Notes: generated from the letters alone by a model not told the origin. A stretch of 64,000 nucleotides of DNA from Afipia sp. P52-10 (GCF_000516555.1 NZ_AZSJ01000003.1:567959-631958); one strand, 5' to 3'; positions 34,597-45,074 are shown, counted from the first letter of the stretch. Made by a program: numbers and translations.

Positions 34597-35907
34597 ATGC
34601 AAGGAACCGTCCCCTCCGACGTCCTTGTCGATGTCCGTCAGGTCGGACGAAGCTTCCTGAAAGGAAGCGGTGAAGACCTGCTGGTTCTCGACAAGGTCGA
34701 TCTGACCATTCGCTCCGGCGAGATCGTCGGTCTGCTCGGCCGTTCCGGCTCGGGCAAATCGACCCTGCTCCGGATCATCGCCGGCCTTCTCACCTCGTCG
34801 ACCGGCACCGCGACCTACCATGGCCGACCGATCGAAGGCCCGCCGCAAGGCGTTGCGATGGTGTTCCAGTCGTTCGCGCTATTCCCCTGGCTCACAGTGC
34901 TGGAGAACGTCGAGTTCGGCCTGGATCCAAAGAGCATTGATCGTGGCGAACGCCGCAAGCGAGCGCTGGCCGCGATCGACCTCATCGGCCTGGACGGATT
35001 CGAATCCGCCTATCCGAAAGAACTTTCCGGCGGCATGCGCCAACGCGTCGGCTTTGCACGGGCGCTCGTGGTGCATCCGGACCTGCTGCTGATGGACGAA
35101 CCTTTTTCGGCCCTCGACGTCCTGACCGCCGAGACCTTGCGCACGGACTTGATCGATCTGTGGATGGAAGGACGTCTGCCTATCAAATCGGTGCTGATGG
35201 TAACGCACAACATCGAAGAAGCCGTCCTGATGTGCGATCGAATCCTGGTGTTCTCATCCAATCCAGGGCGTGTCGCGGCCGAAATCAGGATCGATCTACC
35301 GCATCCTCGCAATCGCCTCGATCCGAAGTTCCGTCAGCTGGTGGACAATATTTACGCGCGCATGACGCAACGAGCGGAGGCGCCGGCGACTGCGAGCGAA
35401 GGTCCGCACGAAGCGAGCGTCGGTACGATCCTCAACCATGTCTCGTCCAACGTTCTGTCCGGACTGATCGAGGCTCTCGCCGGACCGCCGTATGACGGAC
35501 ACGCCGACCTGCCCGTTCTCGCCGCAATCCTGCAGATGGAAGCGGACGAACTGCTTCCCCTCGGCGAGGCTCTTCAGTTGCTGCGATTCGCACAATTGCG
35601 TGAAGGCGATCTGATCCTGACCGAGGCAGGCAAGCTGTTCGCGTCAATGGACACCGACGGTCGCAAGAAGCTGTTTGCCGAGCATCTGATGGCCTACGTC
35701 CCCTTGACCGGTCTGATCCGGCGCGTCTTGGATGAACGCCCCACGCACACGGCGCCTGCGGCGCGCTTTCGCAACGAGCTCGAAGACTACATGTCGGAAA
35801 GCTATGCGGACGAGACGTTGGAGACCATCATCTCCTGGGGCCGCTATGCGGAGCTGTTTGCCTATGACGAGCAAACAGAGCTGTTCAGTCTGGAAAATCC
35901 AGGATGA
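34597..35907 (+). CDS. ABC transporter ATPase with C-terminal AAA-associated regulatory domain
   Basis: A 436-aa ATPase. Walker A is GLLGRSGSGKSTLLR (about residues 45-59), the signature ELSGGMRQRVGFARAL, Walker B LLLMDEPFSALD, and the switch histidine VTHNIEEAV. From about residue 280 it carries an additional 150-aa domain (VSSNVLSGLIEALAG, ... ADELLPLGEALQLLRFAQLREGDLILTEAGKLFA ...) of the AAA-associated type found on nitrate/sulfonate-family ATPases, perhaps a ligand or regulatory sensor. GAGG lies 6 bp before the ATG at 34597; an ATG at 34585 is possible. It is 18 bp downstream of the permease, forming the energising subunit. Confidence 0.9.
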   Translation: MQGTVPSDVLVDVRQVGRSFLKGSGEDLLVLDKVDLTIRSGEIVGLLGRSGSGKSTLLRIIAGLLTSSTGTATYHGRPIEGPPQGVAMVFQSFALFPWLTVLENVEFGLDPKSIDRGERRKRALAAIDLIGLDGFESAYPKELSGGMRQRVGFARALVVHPDLLLMDEPFSALDVLTAETLRTDLIDLWMEGRLPIKSVLMVTHNIEEAVLMCDRILVFSSNPGRVAAEIRIDLPHPRNRLDPKFRQLVDNIYARMTQRAEAPATASEGPHEASVGTILNHVSSNVLSGLIEALAGPPYDGHADLPVLAAILQMEADELLPLGEALQLLRFAQLREGDLILTEAGKLFASMDTDGRKKLFAEHLMAYVPLTGLIRRVLDERPTHTAPAARFRNELEDYMSESYADETLETIISWGRYAELFAYDEQTELFSLENPG

Positions 35908-35987
35908 TGATTGCCGCTCTTCGGCATCCCTGATCTCGCAATCCCGATGCGCAGCCTCACTCTGCCGATGGCTGCCCAGACGCCGGA

Positions 35988-37091
<1,104 letters not shown>

Positions 37092-37518
37092 CTAGGACGT
37101 TATCTTGTATTTGGAAGCGGCACAGAAACACCGATCACCGAATTGCAAATCGCGAATTGTTGCCGATATCAGCCTTGGCGGAGCAATCCGCGCGCATATG
37201 TTTCGTTCAAGATGCTTGCGCACCAATATTGTGCAGCGAAAGCGCGCAAATTTTGCAACGGAAGTAAGACGGGACAAGATGACGCTGCACAATGTCGTGC
37301 ATGCATACCGCAATTTCGATCATCGCCCCTTGGCGATGAGCAACTTTTGCACACATTGCTTGTTAATTAACCGAGTTCTGCTCGCCTTGTGCGTTGCACA
37401 ATCGCCCCGCAAGGCGTCCAATCTGGTCAAAGTGCCGATGCTGATTCGCGTTCGGTCGCTCCAGATGTTGCGGATGCCGAGTGCCGATCAACCGGCCCGA
37501 CCTGACAAGGAGAGGACC
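37092..37518. other. 427-bp non-coding region upstream of prkA with repeated TGCAC/GTGCA motifs
   Basis: The stretch has no convincing gene. It holds several TGCAC-type elements: TGCAC-N6-GTGCA at 37286-37301 and a TTGTGC-N3-GCACAA palindrome at 37387-37401 (listed separately), and lower GC than its surroundings around 37200-37380. It must carry the prkA promoter and perhaps the protease promoter. I see no sigma-54 type GG/GC pair with correct spacing. Confidence 0.5.
37387..37401. promoter_or_regulatory. Palindrome TTGTGC-N3-GCACAA upstream of prkA
   Basis: Perfect 6-bp arms with a 3-bp centre, followed by ATCGCC. The same 15-bp palindrome and the same following ATCGCC occur at 47874 upstream of the MFS gene. 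It probably binds a common regulator. Confidence 0.5.
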
Positions 37519-39462
37519 ATGTACAACGATGCTCTGTTCAACGCGTTCGCCCGATCGTTCGAGGCGCGAAGCGAGACAGACATGTCGATGTCGGATTATC
37601 TCGAAGCGTGTCGCGACGATCCAATGCGATACGCGAATGCAGCGGAACGACTGCTAGCAGCCATCGGCGAGCCGCAGATGATAGACACGGCCAAGGACCC
37701 GCGCCTTGGCCGTATCTTTTTGAACCGGACGATGCGCATCTATCCCGCATTCGCCGGCTTCTACGGCATGGAAGAGACGATCGAACGCATCGTTGCGTTC
37801 TTCCGGCACGCGGCGCAGGGACTCGAAGAGCGGAAGCAGATCCTCTATCTGCTCGGCCCTGTCGGCGGCGGCAAATCCTCCCTCGCGGAACGCTTGAAAT
37901 CGTTGATGGAGGTCCATCCGATTTACGTGCTGAAAGCGGGCGACGAACTCAGCCCCGTCTTCGAAAGCCCGCTCAGCCTGTTCGATCCCGAAACCTTGGG
38001 GCCGATGATCGAGGAGCGTTACGGCATTCCGCGCCGGCGCCTGACCGGGCTGATGAGCCCGTGGTGCTACAAGCGCCTTGAATCCTTCGGCGGCGATATC
38101 TCACGCTTCCGCGTGGCGCGCATTCAGCCGTCGCGGCTGCGGCAGATCGGTATCGCCAAGACCGAACCCGGCGACGAGAACAACCAGGACATCTCGTCCC
38201 TGGTCGGCAAGGTCGATATCCGCAAGCTCGAAACCTTCGCGCAGAACGATCCCGACGCTTACAGCTACTCGGGCGGCCTGAACCGGGCCAACCAGGGCAT
38301 TCTTGAATTCGTCGAGATGTTCAAGGCGCCGATCAAGATGCTGCATCCGTTGCTGACCGCGACGCAGGAAGGCAACTACATCGGCACTGAGAACATCGGC
38401 GCCATTCCCTTCACCGGCATCATCCTCGCCCACTCAAACGAATCCGAGTGGCAGAGCTTCAAAGCCAACAAGAACAACGAAGCCTTCATCGACCGCATCT
38501 GCGTCATCAAGGTGCCGTACTGCCTGCGTGTCACCGAAGAACAGAAGATCTACGAGAAGTTGATCCAGGGGTCTGAACTCGCCAACGCGCCATGCGCACC
38601 AGCGACGTTGCAGGCGCTGGCACGCTTCTCGGTTGTATCGCGGCTGCGCAAGCACGAGAACTCGACGCTGTTCGCGAAAATGCGGGTGTATGACGGCGAA
38701 AGCCTGAAGGAATCCGACCCGAAGGCGCGCAGCGTTCAGGAGTATAAGGATGCAGCCGGGGTCGACGAAGGCATGGATGGCGTCTCGACACGCTTTGCCT
38801 TCAAAGTCCTTGCCGCGACGTTCAACCACGACACGGCTGAGGTCGGCGCCGACCCAGTACACCTGATGTACACGCTCGAACAGGCCATTCGCCGCGAGCA
38901 ACTGCCTGAAGAAACCGAGAAGCGCTATCTGGAATTCATCAAGGCCGATCTCGTACCGCGATATGCCGAATTCATCGGTCACGAAATTCAGAAAGCATAC
39001 CTGGAGTCGTACGCCGATTACGGTCAGAATCTGTTCGATCGCTATGTCGATTACGCCGACGCATGGATCGAGGACCAGGACTTCAAGGACCCGGACACGG
39101 GCCAACTCATGGACCGCGAATTGCTCAACCAGGAGCTGACCAAGATCGAGAAGCCGGCGGGGATTGCCAATCCGAAGGACTTCCGCAACGAGGTGGTCAA
39201 GTTTTCGCTTCGGGCCCGTGCACAGAACAATGGCAAGAATCCATCGTGGACCAGCTACGAGAAGATCCGCGAGGTGATCGAAAAGCGGATCTTCTCGCAA
39301 GTCGAGGATCTGCTGCCGGTCATATCGTTCGGGTCGAAGAAGGACGGCGAAACCGAAAAGAAGCACGGCGAATTCGTCGCCCGGATGGTCGAACGCGGCT
39401 ACACTGAACGTCAGGTCCGCCGTCTCGTTGAATGGTACATGCGCGTCAAACAGGCGGGCTGA
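37519..39462 (+). CDS. prkA: PrkA family serine protein kinase
   Basis: A 647-aa AAA-type/kinase protein. Walker A is LLGPVGGGKSSLAERL (about residues 111-126). GTENIGAIPFTGIILAHSNESEW and the C-terminal PrkA domain with MKAD-like EFIKADLVPRYAEFIGHEIQKAYLESYADYGQNLFDRYVDYADAWIED match the YeaG/PrkA family over full length. The ATG at 37519 follows AAGGAGAGG; 138 extra in-frame codons upstream are low-quality and I reject them. It leads the prkA-yeaH-spoVR operon, linked in enterobacteria to nitrogen starvation and stationary-phase survival. Confidence 0.95.
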   Translation: MYNDALFNAFARSFEARSETDMSMSDYLEACRDDPMRYANAAERLLAAIGEPQMIDTAKDPRLGRIFLNRTMRIYPAFAGFYGMEETIERIVAFFRHAAQGLEERKQILYLLGPVGGGKSSLAERLKSLMEVHPIYVLKAGDELSPVFESPLSLFDPETLGPMIEERYGIPRRRLTGLMSPWCYKRLESFGGDISRFRVARIQPSRLRQIGIAKTEPGDENNQDISSLVGKVDIRKLETFAQNDPDAYSYSGGLNRANQGILEFVEMFKAPIKMLHPLLTATQEGNYIGTENIGAIPFTGIILAHSNESEWQSFKANKNNEAFIDRICVIKVPYCLRVTEEQKIYEKLIQGSELANAPCAPATLQALARFSVVSRLRKHENSTLFAKMRVYDGESLKESDPKARSVQEYKDAAGVDEGMDGVSTRFAFKVLAATFNHDTAEVGADPVHLMYTLEQAIRREQLPEETEKRYLEFIKADLVPRYAEFIGHEIQKAYLESYADYGQNLFDRYVDYADAWIEDQDFKDPDTGQLMDRELLNQELTKIEKPAGIANPKDFRNEVVKFSLRARAQNNGKNPSWTSYEKIREVIEKRIFSQVEDLLPVISFGSKKDGETEKKHGEFVARMVERGYTERQVRRLVEWYMRVKQAG

Positions 39463-39481
39463 CAGCAACGCGGAAACGTTC

Positions 39482-40756
39482 ATGCATATTGTCGATCGCC
39501 GGCTGAATCCGAGCAGCAAGAGTCTCGAGAATCGGCAACGCTTCCTGCGTCGGGCCAAGGCGCTGGTCCAGGATGCGGTCAAGAAGTCCTCACAAGACAA
39601 GGACATCAAAGATGTCCTCGAAGGCGCGGAAGTCAGTATCCCGCTCGACGGCATGCATGAACCGCGGTTTCATCGGGAAGGCGGCAAACGCGATCTGGTC
39701 CTTCCCGGAAACAAGAAGTTCGTGGAGGGCGACATGCTGCCCCGCTCGGGTGAAGCCAGCGGCAGGCCGCGCGACCCAGGGGAAGGCGATAGCGAAGATA
39801 GCTTCCGCTTCGTCTTGACCAAGGAAGAGTTTGTCGACCTGTTCCTCGACGATCTCGAGCTTCCTGATATGGCCAAGCGCAGACTTGCGGAAGCCGAGCA
39901 GGACGGCATCCGCCGTGCCGGCTACATGACGTCGGGGTCGCCCGCGAACCTCGCGGTTGGGCGCACCGTCCGCCTTGCGATGGCTCGCCGGGTCGCCCTG
40001 GGGCGGCCGACACGCATGGCGATCGCCGAACTTGAAACGGAACTGCTCGATTGCACCGACGAGAAGCGTCGTCTGGCGATCCAGGCGGAAATCGAAGCGT
40101 TGAAGGCCAAGGCCCGCCGGATTCCCTTCATTGATCCGATCGATATTCGCTATCGCAAGTTCGAACCGACACGGAAGCCTGCTGCGCAGGCCGTGATGTT
40201 CTGTCTGATGGACGTCTCGGGTTCGATGACCGAACATATGAAGGATCTCGCGAAGCGCTTCTATATGCTGCTGTACGTGTTTCTCACGCGGCGCTACCGG
40301 CATGTCGAAATCGTCTTCATCCGCCACACCGATCACGCCGAAGAGGTCGACGAGCAGACCTTCTTCCATGGCCCGGCCTCCGGCGGCACACTGGTATCGA
40401 GTGCGCTGGAAGCCATGCACGCCATCGTTCGGTCGCGCTTCCGTCCGGAAGACTGGAACATCTATGCGGCGCAGGCATCTGACGGCGACAATTCCTATTC
40501 GGACAGTGAGCTCACCGGCCGCCTGCTATCCGAGTCCATTCTGCCGGTGACGCAGTTCTTCGCCTATCTCGAAGTGAGCGAAGCCGACAGCGAAATCTTC
40601 GGCTCTCCCGATTCTTCGATCTGGTCGCTCTATCAGCGGCTCCGCGCCGACGGCGCTCCCCTATCGATGCGGAAGGTGAGCAGTCGCAGCGAGATTTTCC
40701 CAGTGTTTCACGATCTTTTCCATCGCCGCCGAGGACAGGAAAGTATCGTTCCATGA
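39482..40756 (+). CDS. yeaH: DUF444 / YeaH-YhbH family protein with von Willebrand A-like domain
   Basis: A 424-aa cytoplasmic protein that follows prkA by 19 bp. It begins HIVDRRLNPSSKSLENRQRFLRRAK and carries the metal-ion-dependent adhesion motif FCLMDVSGSM, followed by FFHGPASGGTLVSSALEAM, as in the family. Function is not established; in E. coli the product of this gene is functionally linked to YeaG and SpoVR-like YcgB. The first ATG in frame at 39482 is used, since upstream codons overlap prkA. It overlaps the spoVR start by 4 bp. Confidence 0.93.
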   Translation: MHIVDRRLNPSSKSLENRQRFLRRAKALVQDAVKKSSQDKDIKDVLEGAEVSIPLDGMHEPRFHREGGKRDLVLPGNKKFVEGDMLPRSGEASGRPRDPGEGDSEDSFRFVLTKEEFVDLFLDDLELPDMAKRRLAEAEQDGIRRAGYMTSGSPANLAVGRTVRLAMARRVALGRPTRMAIAELETELLDCTDEKRRLAIQAEIEALKAKARRIPFIDPIDIRYRKFEPTRKPAAQAVMFCLMDVSGSMTEHMKDLAKRFYMLLYVFLTRRYRHVEIVFIRHTDHAEEVDEQTFFHGPASGGTLVSSALEAMHAIVRSRFRPEDWNIYAAQASDGDNSYSDSELTGRLLSESILPVTQFFAYLEVSEADSEIFGSPDSSIWSLYQRLRADGAPLSMRKVSSRSEIFPVFHDLFHRRRGQESIVP

Positions 40757-42300
40757 ATACAGTATCGTCCGGCTTGTTATTCCACGGCGCCGATTGGGAC
40801 TTCTCGACGCTTCAGCGCATTCACGACAGCTGCGCCGACATTGCTGTATCCGAACTCGGACTCGACACTTATCCCAACCAGATCGAGGTGATTACTGCAG
40901 AGCAGATGCTCGACGCCTATTCCTCCGTCGGTATGCCCCTGTACTATAAGCATTGGTCCTTCGGAAAACATTTCGCCCACCACGAAGCATTCTATCGCAA
41001 GGGCCTGCGAGGACTGGCTTACGAGATCGTCATCAACAGTTCGCCCTGCATCTCCTACCTGATGGAGGAAAATACGGCGACGATGCAAACGCTGGTCATT
41101 GCCCACGCTGCGTTCGGCCACAATCACTTCTTCAAGAACAACTATCTGTTCAAGCAATGGACCGACGCGGAAGGCATTCTCGACTACCTGAGCTTTGCAA
41201 AGAACTATGTCGCGTATTGCGAGGAACGGCACGGACGCGCAGCGGTTGAGAGAACGCTCGACGCGGCACATGCGCTGATGTCGCACGGCGTCGATCGCTA
41301 TCCGGGCAAGAAGAAACTGGACTTGCCGGGAGAGGAAAAACGCGCGCGTGAGCGGCGCGTCCATGCCGAAGCTTCTTTCAACGAACTGTGGCAGATGGTT
41401 CCGACTGGCCCGGCGAAGAGCACGTCGGATCTTGACGTCGAGCGGCGGCGAGCCCTGCTCGGTCTTCCGCAAGAGAATCTGCTCTATTTCCTGGAGAAGT
41501 CCGCCCCCCGCCTGCACGCCTGGCAACGCGAGCTCCTACGGATCGTTCGTCACATCGCGCAGTACTTTTATCCGCAGGGCCAGACCAAAGTCATGAATGA
41601 GGGTACGGCGACTTATGTTCACTATCGGATCATGAACAGCCTGCATCAGACAGGCCAAATCTCTGATGGAAACTTCCTCGAATTCCTGCAATCGCACACG
41701 AATGTCGTCTTCCAACCCGAGTTCGACGATCCACGTTACGCAGGGTTCAATCCGTACGCGATCGGATTTGCGATGATGCAGGACATCGAGCGGATCGTAA
41801 CAGAGCCGCAAGAAGAGGATCGCGCGTGGTTTCCGGACATCGCGGGAACGGGAGATACGATGGGTGTGCTCCGGCACATCTGGGAGAACTATCGCGACGA
41901 AAGCTTCGTCAGTCAGTTCCTCAGCCCGAGCCTGATGCGGCGGATGCGCATGTTCCACCTACACGACGATCCGGAGGAGACGGCCGGCATTCGCGTCGAT
42001 TCCATCCACGATGAACGCGGTTACCGCCGCATTCGCCGCGCGCTCGCGCGGCAGTACGACATCGGAAGTATCGAACCCAACATCGAGATCGTCGATGTCG
42101 ACCTCGCCGGAGACAGACGGCTTCTGCTGCATCACACCGTACAGGATGGCGCGCTGCTGAGCGAAGTCGATGCCCGCCGTGTCCTGCAGCATCTGGCCAA
42201 TCTCTGGAGCTACGATGTGATGTTGCGCGAAATCGATTCGACCGGCACCGTTCTCAAGGAGCACGTCGTCGTGCCGCACCAGATCGCAGCCGCAGCCTAG
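40753..42300 (+). CDS. spoVR: SpoVR/YcgB family protein
   Basis: A 515-aa protein with conserved SpoVR blocks MPLYYKHWSFGKHFAHHEAFYRKGLRGLAYEIVINSSPCISYLMEENT, AHAAFGHNHFFKNNYLFKQWT, and MNEGTATYVHYRIMNSLHQTGQISDGNFLEFLQSH. The name derives from Bacillus cortex formation, but in proteobacteria the protein belongs to the stationary-phase prkA-yeaH set. The ATGA overlap with yeaH shows translational coupling. The many histidines in the central region suggest metal binding. Confidence 0.95.
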   Translation: MNTVSSGLLFHGADWDFSTLQRIHDSCADIAVSELGLDTYPNQIEVITAEQMLDAYSSVGMPLYYKHWSFGKHFAHHEAFYRKGLRGLAYEIVINSSPCISYLMEENTATMQTLVIAHAAFGHNHFFKNNYLFKQWTDAEGILDYLSFAKNYVAYCEERHGRAAVERTLDAAHALMSHGVDRYPGKKKLDLPGEEKRARERRVHAEASFNELWQMVPTGPAKSTSDLDVERRRALLGLPQENLLYFLEKSAPRLHAWQRELLRIVRHIAQYFYPQGQTKVMNEGTATYVHYRIMNSLHQTGQISDGNFLEFLQSHTNVVFQPEFDDPRYAGFNPYAIGFAMMQDIERIVTEPQEEDRAWFPDIAGTGDTMGVLRHIWENYRDESFVSQFLSPSLMRRMRMFHLHDDPEETAGIRVDSIHDERGYRRIRRALARQYDIGSIEPNIEIVDVDLAGDRRLLLHHTVQDGALLSEVDARRVLQHLANLWSYDVMLREIDSTGTVLKEHVVVPHQIAAAA

Positions 42301-42525
42301 ATGCGCGGGCGCGGCTGCGTCCGGAAGCGGATGCCGCCGTTCTTCACAGTTATGCACTGCCCCAACCTGCACGCCTACGCAGGATCAACGCGCCGCCTTC
42401 CAGCCGGCCGGCCAACGCACTCCTGCCTTCCAGCCGCAAAGCCGTGCTGATACACAAACGCAGCAACCGGCTTGTCTCTGACCACGCAAAGGGACATGGC
42501 CTTGACGGATAGCCATGGAGGCTCG

Positions 42526-43428
42526 ATGAAGTTCGCGGTCATGGGAGCTGGAGCAGTCGGCTGTTATTTTGGCGCGCTTCTCGCCCGCGCGGGCCACTCC
42601 GTTCGCCTGATCGGTCGGCCATCGCATGTCGATGCGATCAATCAGAAAGGCCTGCGCTTTGAAAGCGCGACCTTCACCGGGGATGTGATGGTGGAAGCTA
42701 CGACGGCGTCCAATGGCGTCGAGGGAGCCGATACCGTCCTCTTTTGCGTCAAATCCGCGGACACCGAGACGGCTGGCCGCACCATGGCTCCCTTTCTCAA
42801 GCCAACCGCAACGGTGTTGTCGCTGCAAAACGGTGTCGATAACGCGGAGCGGCTACAAGCAGTGCTGCCGCAGACCGTGATTCCGGCAGTGGTTTATGTG
42901 GCCACTGAGATGGCGGGAGTGGGCCACGTCAAGCATCACGGCAGGGGCGAATTGATCATAGGCCTCAGCGCCGCCAGCCGTCGCATTGCCGAAACACTCA
43001 ATGTTGCTGGAATTCCCACCACGGCCTCTGAACAGGTTCTCAGCGCACTTTGGGTCAAGCTGATCGCAAACTGCTCGTACAACGCGCTGTCGGCGGTGTC
43101 GCAACTGCCGTATGGAAAGCTCGTCGCCGTTGACGGTACACGCGAGGTGATCCGCAATATCGTCAACGAGTGTGTCTCGGTCGCTAATGCCGAAGGTATT
43201 TCCATCCCAAACGACATCTACGATAAGACGATGACGATCGCAGCCGACATGCCTCATCAATACTCGTCGACGGCGCAGGATATCGTCCGAGGGAAACCAA
43301 CGGAGATCGATTATCTGAACGGCTTCATCGTCGGCAAAGGCGCACAACGGGCGATCCCGACGCCACTCAATCAGCTGCTCCTGACAATGGTCAAACTGAA
43401 GGAAGCGACGAGACAATCGGAATGTTAA
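42526..43428 (+). CDS. 2-dehydropantoate 2-reductase family protein
   Basis: NADPH-dependent reduction of ketopantoate or a related keto acid. The 300-aa protein opens with FAVMGAGAVGCYFGALLARAGHSVRLIGR, and has VLFCVKSADTETAGR, LSLQNGVDNAERL, the catalytic-lysine segment ALWVKLIANCSYNALSAVSQLPYG and a C-terminal MPHQYSSTAQDIVRGKPTEIDYLNGFIV. Full length and all motifs fit ketopantoate reductase. Many genomes carry several paralogues with no role in CoA synthesis, and no panB or panC is nearby, so panE is not assigned. ATG at 42526 with GGAGG upstream. Confidence 0.88.
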   Translation: MKFAVMGAGAVGCYFGALLARAGHSVRLIGRPSHVDAINQKGLRFESATFTGDVMVEATTASNGVEGADTVLFCVKSADTETAGRTMAPFLKPTATVLSLQNGVDNAERLQAVLPQTVIPAVVYVATEMAGVGHVKHHGRGELIIGLSAASRRIAETLNVAGIPTTASEQVLSALWVKLIANCSYNALSAVSQLPYGKLVAVDGTREVIRNIVNECVSVANAEGISIPNDIYDKTMTIAADMPHQYSSTAQDIVRGKPTEIDYLNGFIVGKGAQRAIPTPLNQLLLTMVKLKEATRQSEC

Positions 43429-43588
43429 TGGACGGCGGAGCACGCGCGGTCAATTCGCCTGGAGTCTCCAATCCGGCTGTATCCGCACACCGGCTTTCCC
43501 CTGCCGAACATCGGGCCAGGATGTCGTCTGGCGACCCGCCTATGGAGCTCGGCGCGAAAGCAGAGTAGAGATCAAAATATCTTGCTTC

Positions 43589-44167
43589 ATGGGATTGACG
43601 TCGATGCTCCAGCGCTCCGCAACCGCCATGGCTGTTGTCGCCAGCCTCCTCCCGACAGCCGTCTGGGGCCAGACGACGAAAGGCGGAGCGCCAGCCGCAG
43701 CGCCCGTCAGCGCCGACCCGCAAACCACCACCGCGACCTACGGAGATTGGGTGCTGCGGTGCCAACGCCAAGGGGAAGGCAATCAAGCGGCCAAAGCCTG
43801 CGAGGTGGTGCAGTCGCTGCAGCTTCAGGGCCAAACAGCGCCGATCGTGCAGATCGCAATCGGCCGCCCAGCCCCGAAAGATCCGCTCAAGATCGCACTG
43901 GTCATCGCGCCCAATGTCTCGTTCCCGAGTTCGCCGCTTCTTGCGGTCGACGAAAAGGACCCACAACCCGCATCGCTGACCTGGCGCAGATGCCTGCCTG
44001 GCGGCTGCATGGCCGATGCGGTCATCAAGGACGACATTCTCAAGCGCTGGCGTGCGCAGAACGAGCGCGGCCGCCTCCAGGTCAAGGACGCCGCCGACCG
44101 CAATATGGTTCTGCCATTCTCGTTCCGGGGCCTTGCCGAGGCGCTCGACGCGCTCAACAAGAGTTGA
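43589..44167 (+). CDS. IalB-like (invasion-associated locus B) family periplasmic protein
   Basis: A 192-aa secreted protein. The signal peptide (SATAMAVVASLLPTAVWGQ) is followed by a proline/alanine-rich linker and the IalB domain, TYGDWVLRCQRQGEG ... ACEVVQSLQ ... WRRCLPGGCMADAV ... LPFSFRGLAEALDAL. Paired cysteines (RC/AC and RC/GC) probably form two disulfides. IalB was named in Bartonella, but the family is widespread in non-pathogenic Hyphomicrobiales and its role is unclear. A second copy is at 51997. Confidence 0.86.
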   Translation: MGLTSMLQRSATAMAVVASLLPTAVWGQTTKGGAPAAAPVSADPQTTTATYGDWVLRCQRQGEGNQAAKACEVVQSLQLQGQTAPIVQIAIGRPAPKDPLKIALVIAPNVSFPSSPLLAVDEKDPQPASLTWRRCLPGGCMADAVIKDDILKRWRAQNERGRLQVKDAADRNMVLPFSFRGLAEALDALNKS

Positions 44168-44216
44168 GAGGAAGGAAGAGAAACGCCGGTTGTTCGCGGG
44201 GCGACCTCGACCTCCA

Positions 44217-45074
44217 TTAATCAGGAATACCGAGAAACGACCGCAACGCAGCGGAAACCTCATCCAGTCTGTCGTGCTGGACCCAATGCGCGGCACCGGC
44301 AAAGACCTTTTGTTGCGCCCGCTGAAAATGGCGCAGGATACCGGACTTTTCCGGATCAGGAATCGAACTTTCTCCGCCGCATAAAAACAGCGTCGGCGCC
44401 GTGATGCGAGACCACAGGCCGATGTAGTCCTCGCGTCTCAAGCGATATGGCGCCCGCGCTCGCTGATAGGGATCGTATTTCCAGACATAGGTGCCATCGG
44501 CCTGCTGTCGCACAGCATAGGTCGCCAGATGCAGCGCCTGCTCGGACGTCAGCCGTTTGTTGTGCGCAGACATCCGTTCGGCCGCTTCCGCAATGGTGCG
44601 GTAACGGCGTGCCCTCAGCGTCGATATCCGGTCGAGCTGGGCGATCCAGTCAGCCATCTGCACGTCGATCGTCGCAGAAGGTTCCGGCGGCAGGAATGCA
44701 CCGTCCAGAATGGCAAGGCGCGAAACCCGCTCCGGATAGGTCCCGGCAAACGCCAGCGAGATCATCCCGCCAAAGGAATGGCCAACAACCACCGTTTCAC
44801 GTCCCGCTCCAACCAGATGGGTCAGATCGTAAACATGATCGGCGAGGCTGTAGCTGCTCGCTTTCGCCCATTCGGAATCACCATGCCCCCGCAGATCCGG
44901 CGCCATGACATGGAAGTACGGCTGCAGCTGCCGGGCGATCGCATCCCAACTGCGGCAATGGTCGCGGCCACCATGAAGCAAGATCAGCGGCGGCGCCGCC
45001 TCGTTGCCCCAGTCCGCGTAGTGCAGCCGCAACCCCTGCGACTCGTAGAAATAGCTCTTCGGGGCAGCGATCAT
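44217..45074 (-). CDS. Alpha/beta-hydrolase fold protein
   Basis: A 285-aa hydrolase with LILLHGGRDHCRSW (oxyanion strand), VMAPDLRGHGDSEW, nucleophile GHSFGGM and a C-terminal catalytic His in FAGAAHWVQHDR. The acid is probably Asp in the IPDPEKSG strand. The substrate is not recognisable; esterase, lactonase or epoxide-type activity is possible. It overlaps yghU by 4 bp (ATGA), so it is likely co-translated with that glutathione-dependent enzyme. Confidence 0.85.
   Translation of the reverse strand: MIAAPKSYFYESQGLRLHYADWGNEAAPPLILLHGGRDHCRSWDAIARQLQPYFHVMAPDLRGHGDSEWAKASSYSLADHVYDLTHLVGAGRETVVVGHSFGGMISLAFAGTYPERVSRLAILDGAFLPPEPSATIDVQMADWIAQLDRISTLRARRYRTIAEAAERMSAHNKRLTSEQALHLATYAVRQQADGTYVWKYDPYQRARAPYRLRREDYIGLWSRITAPTLFLCGGESSIPDPEKSGILRHFQRAQQKVFAGAAHWVQHDRLDEVSAALRSFLGIPD

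Noticed and set aside
37387-37401. FNR/FixK box
   Set aside because: TTG and CAA ends look similar, but the palindrome is 15 bp with an odd centre. FNR/FixK boxes are 14 bp (TTG-N8-CAA), so the spacing does not fit.
38434-39654. 406-aa open frame on the - strand
   Set aside because: Antisense to prkA; prkA motifs are complete on the other strand.
43391-44302. 303-aa open frame on the - strand
   Set aside because: Antisense to the IalB-like gene, which has a signal peptide and cysteine pairs.
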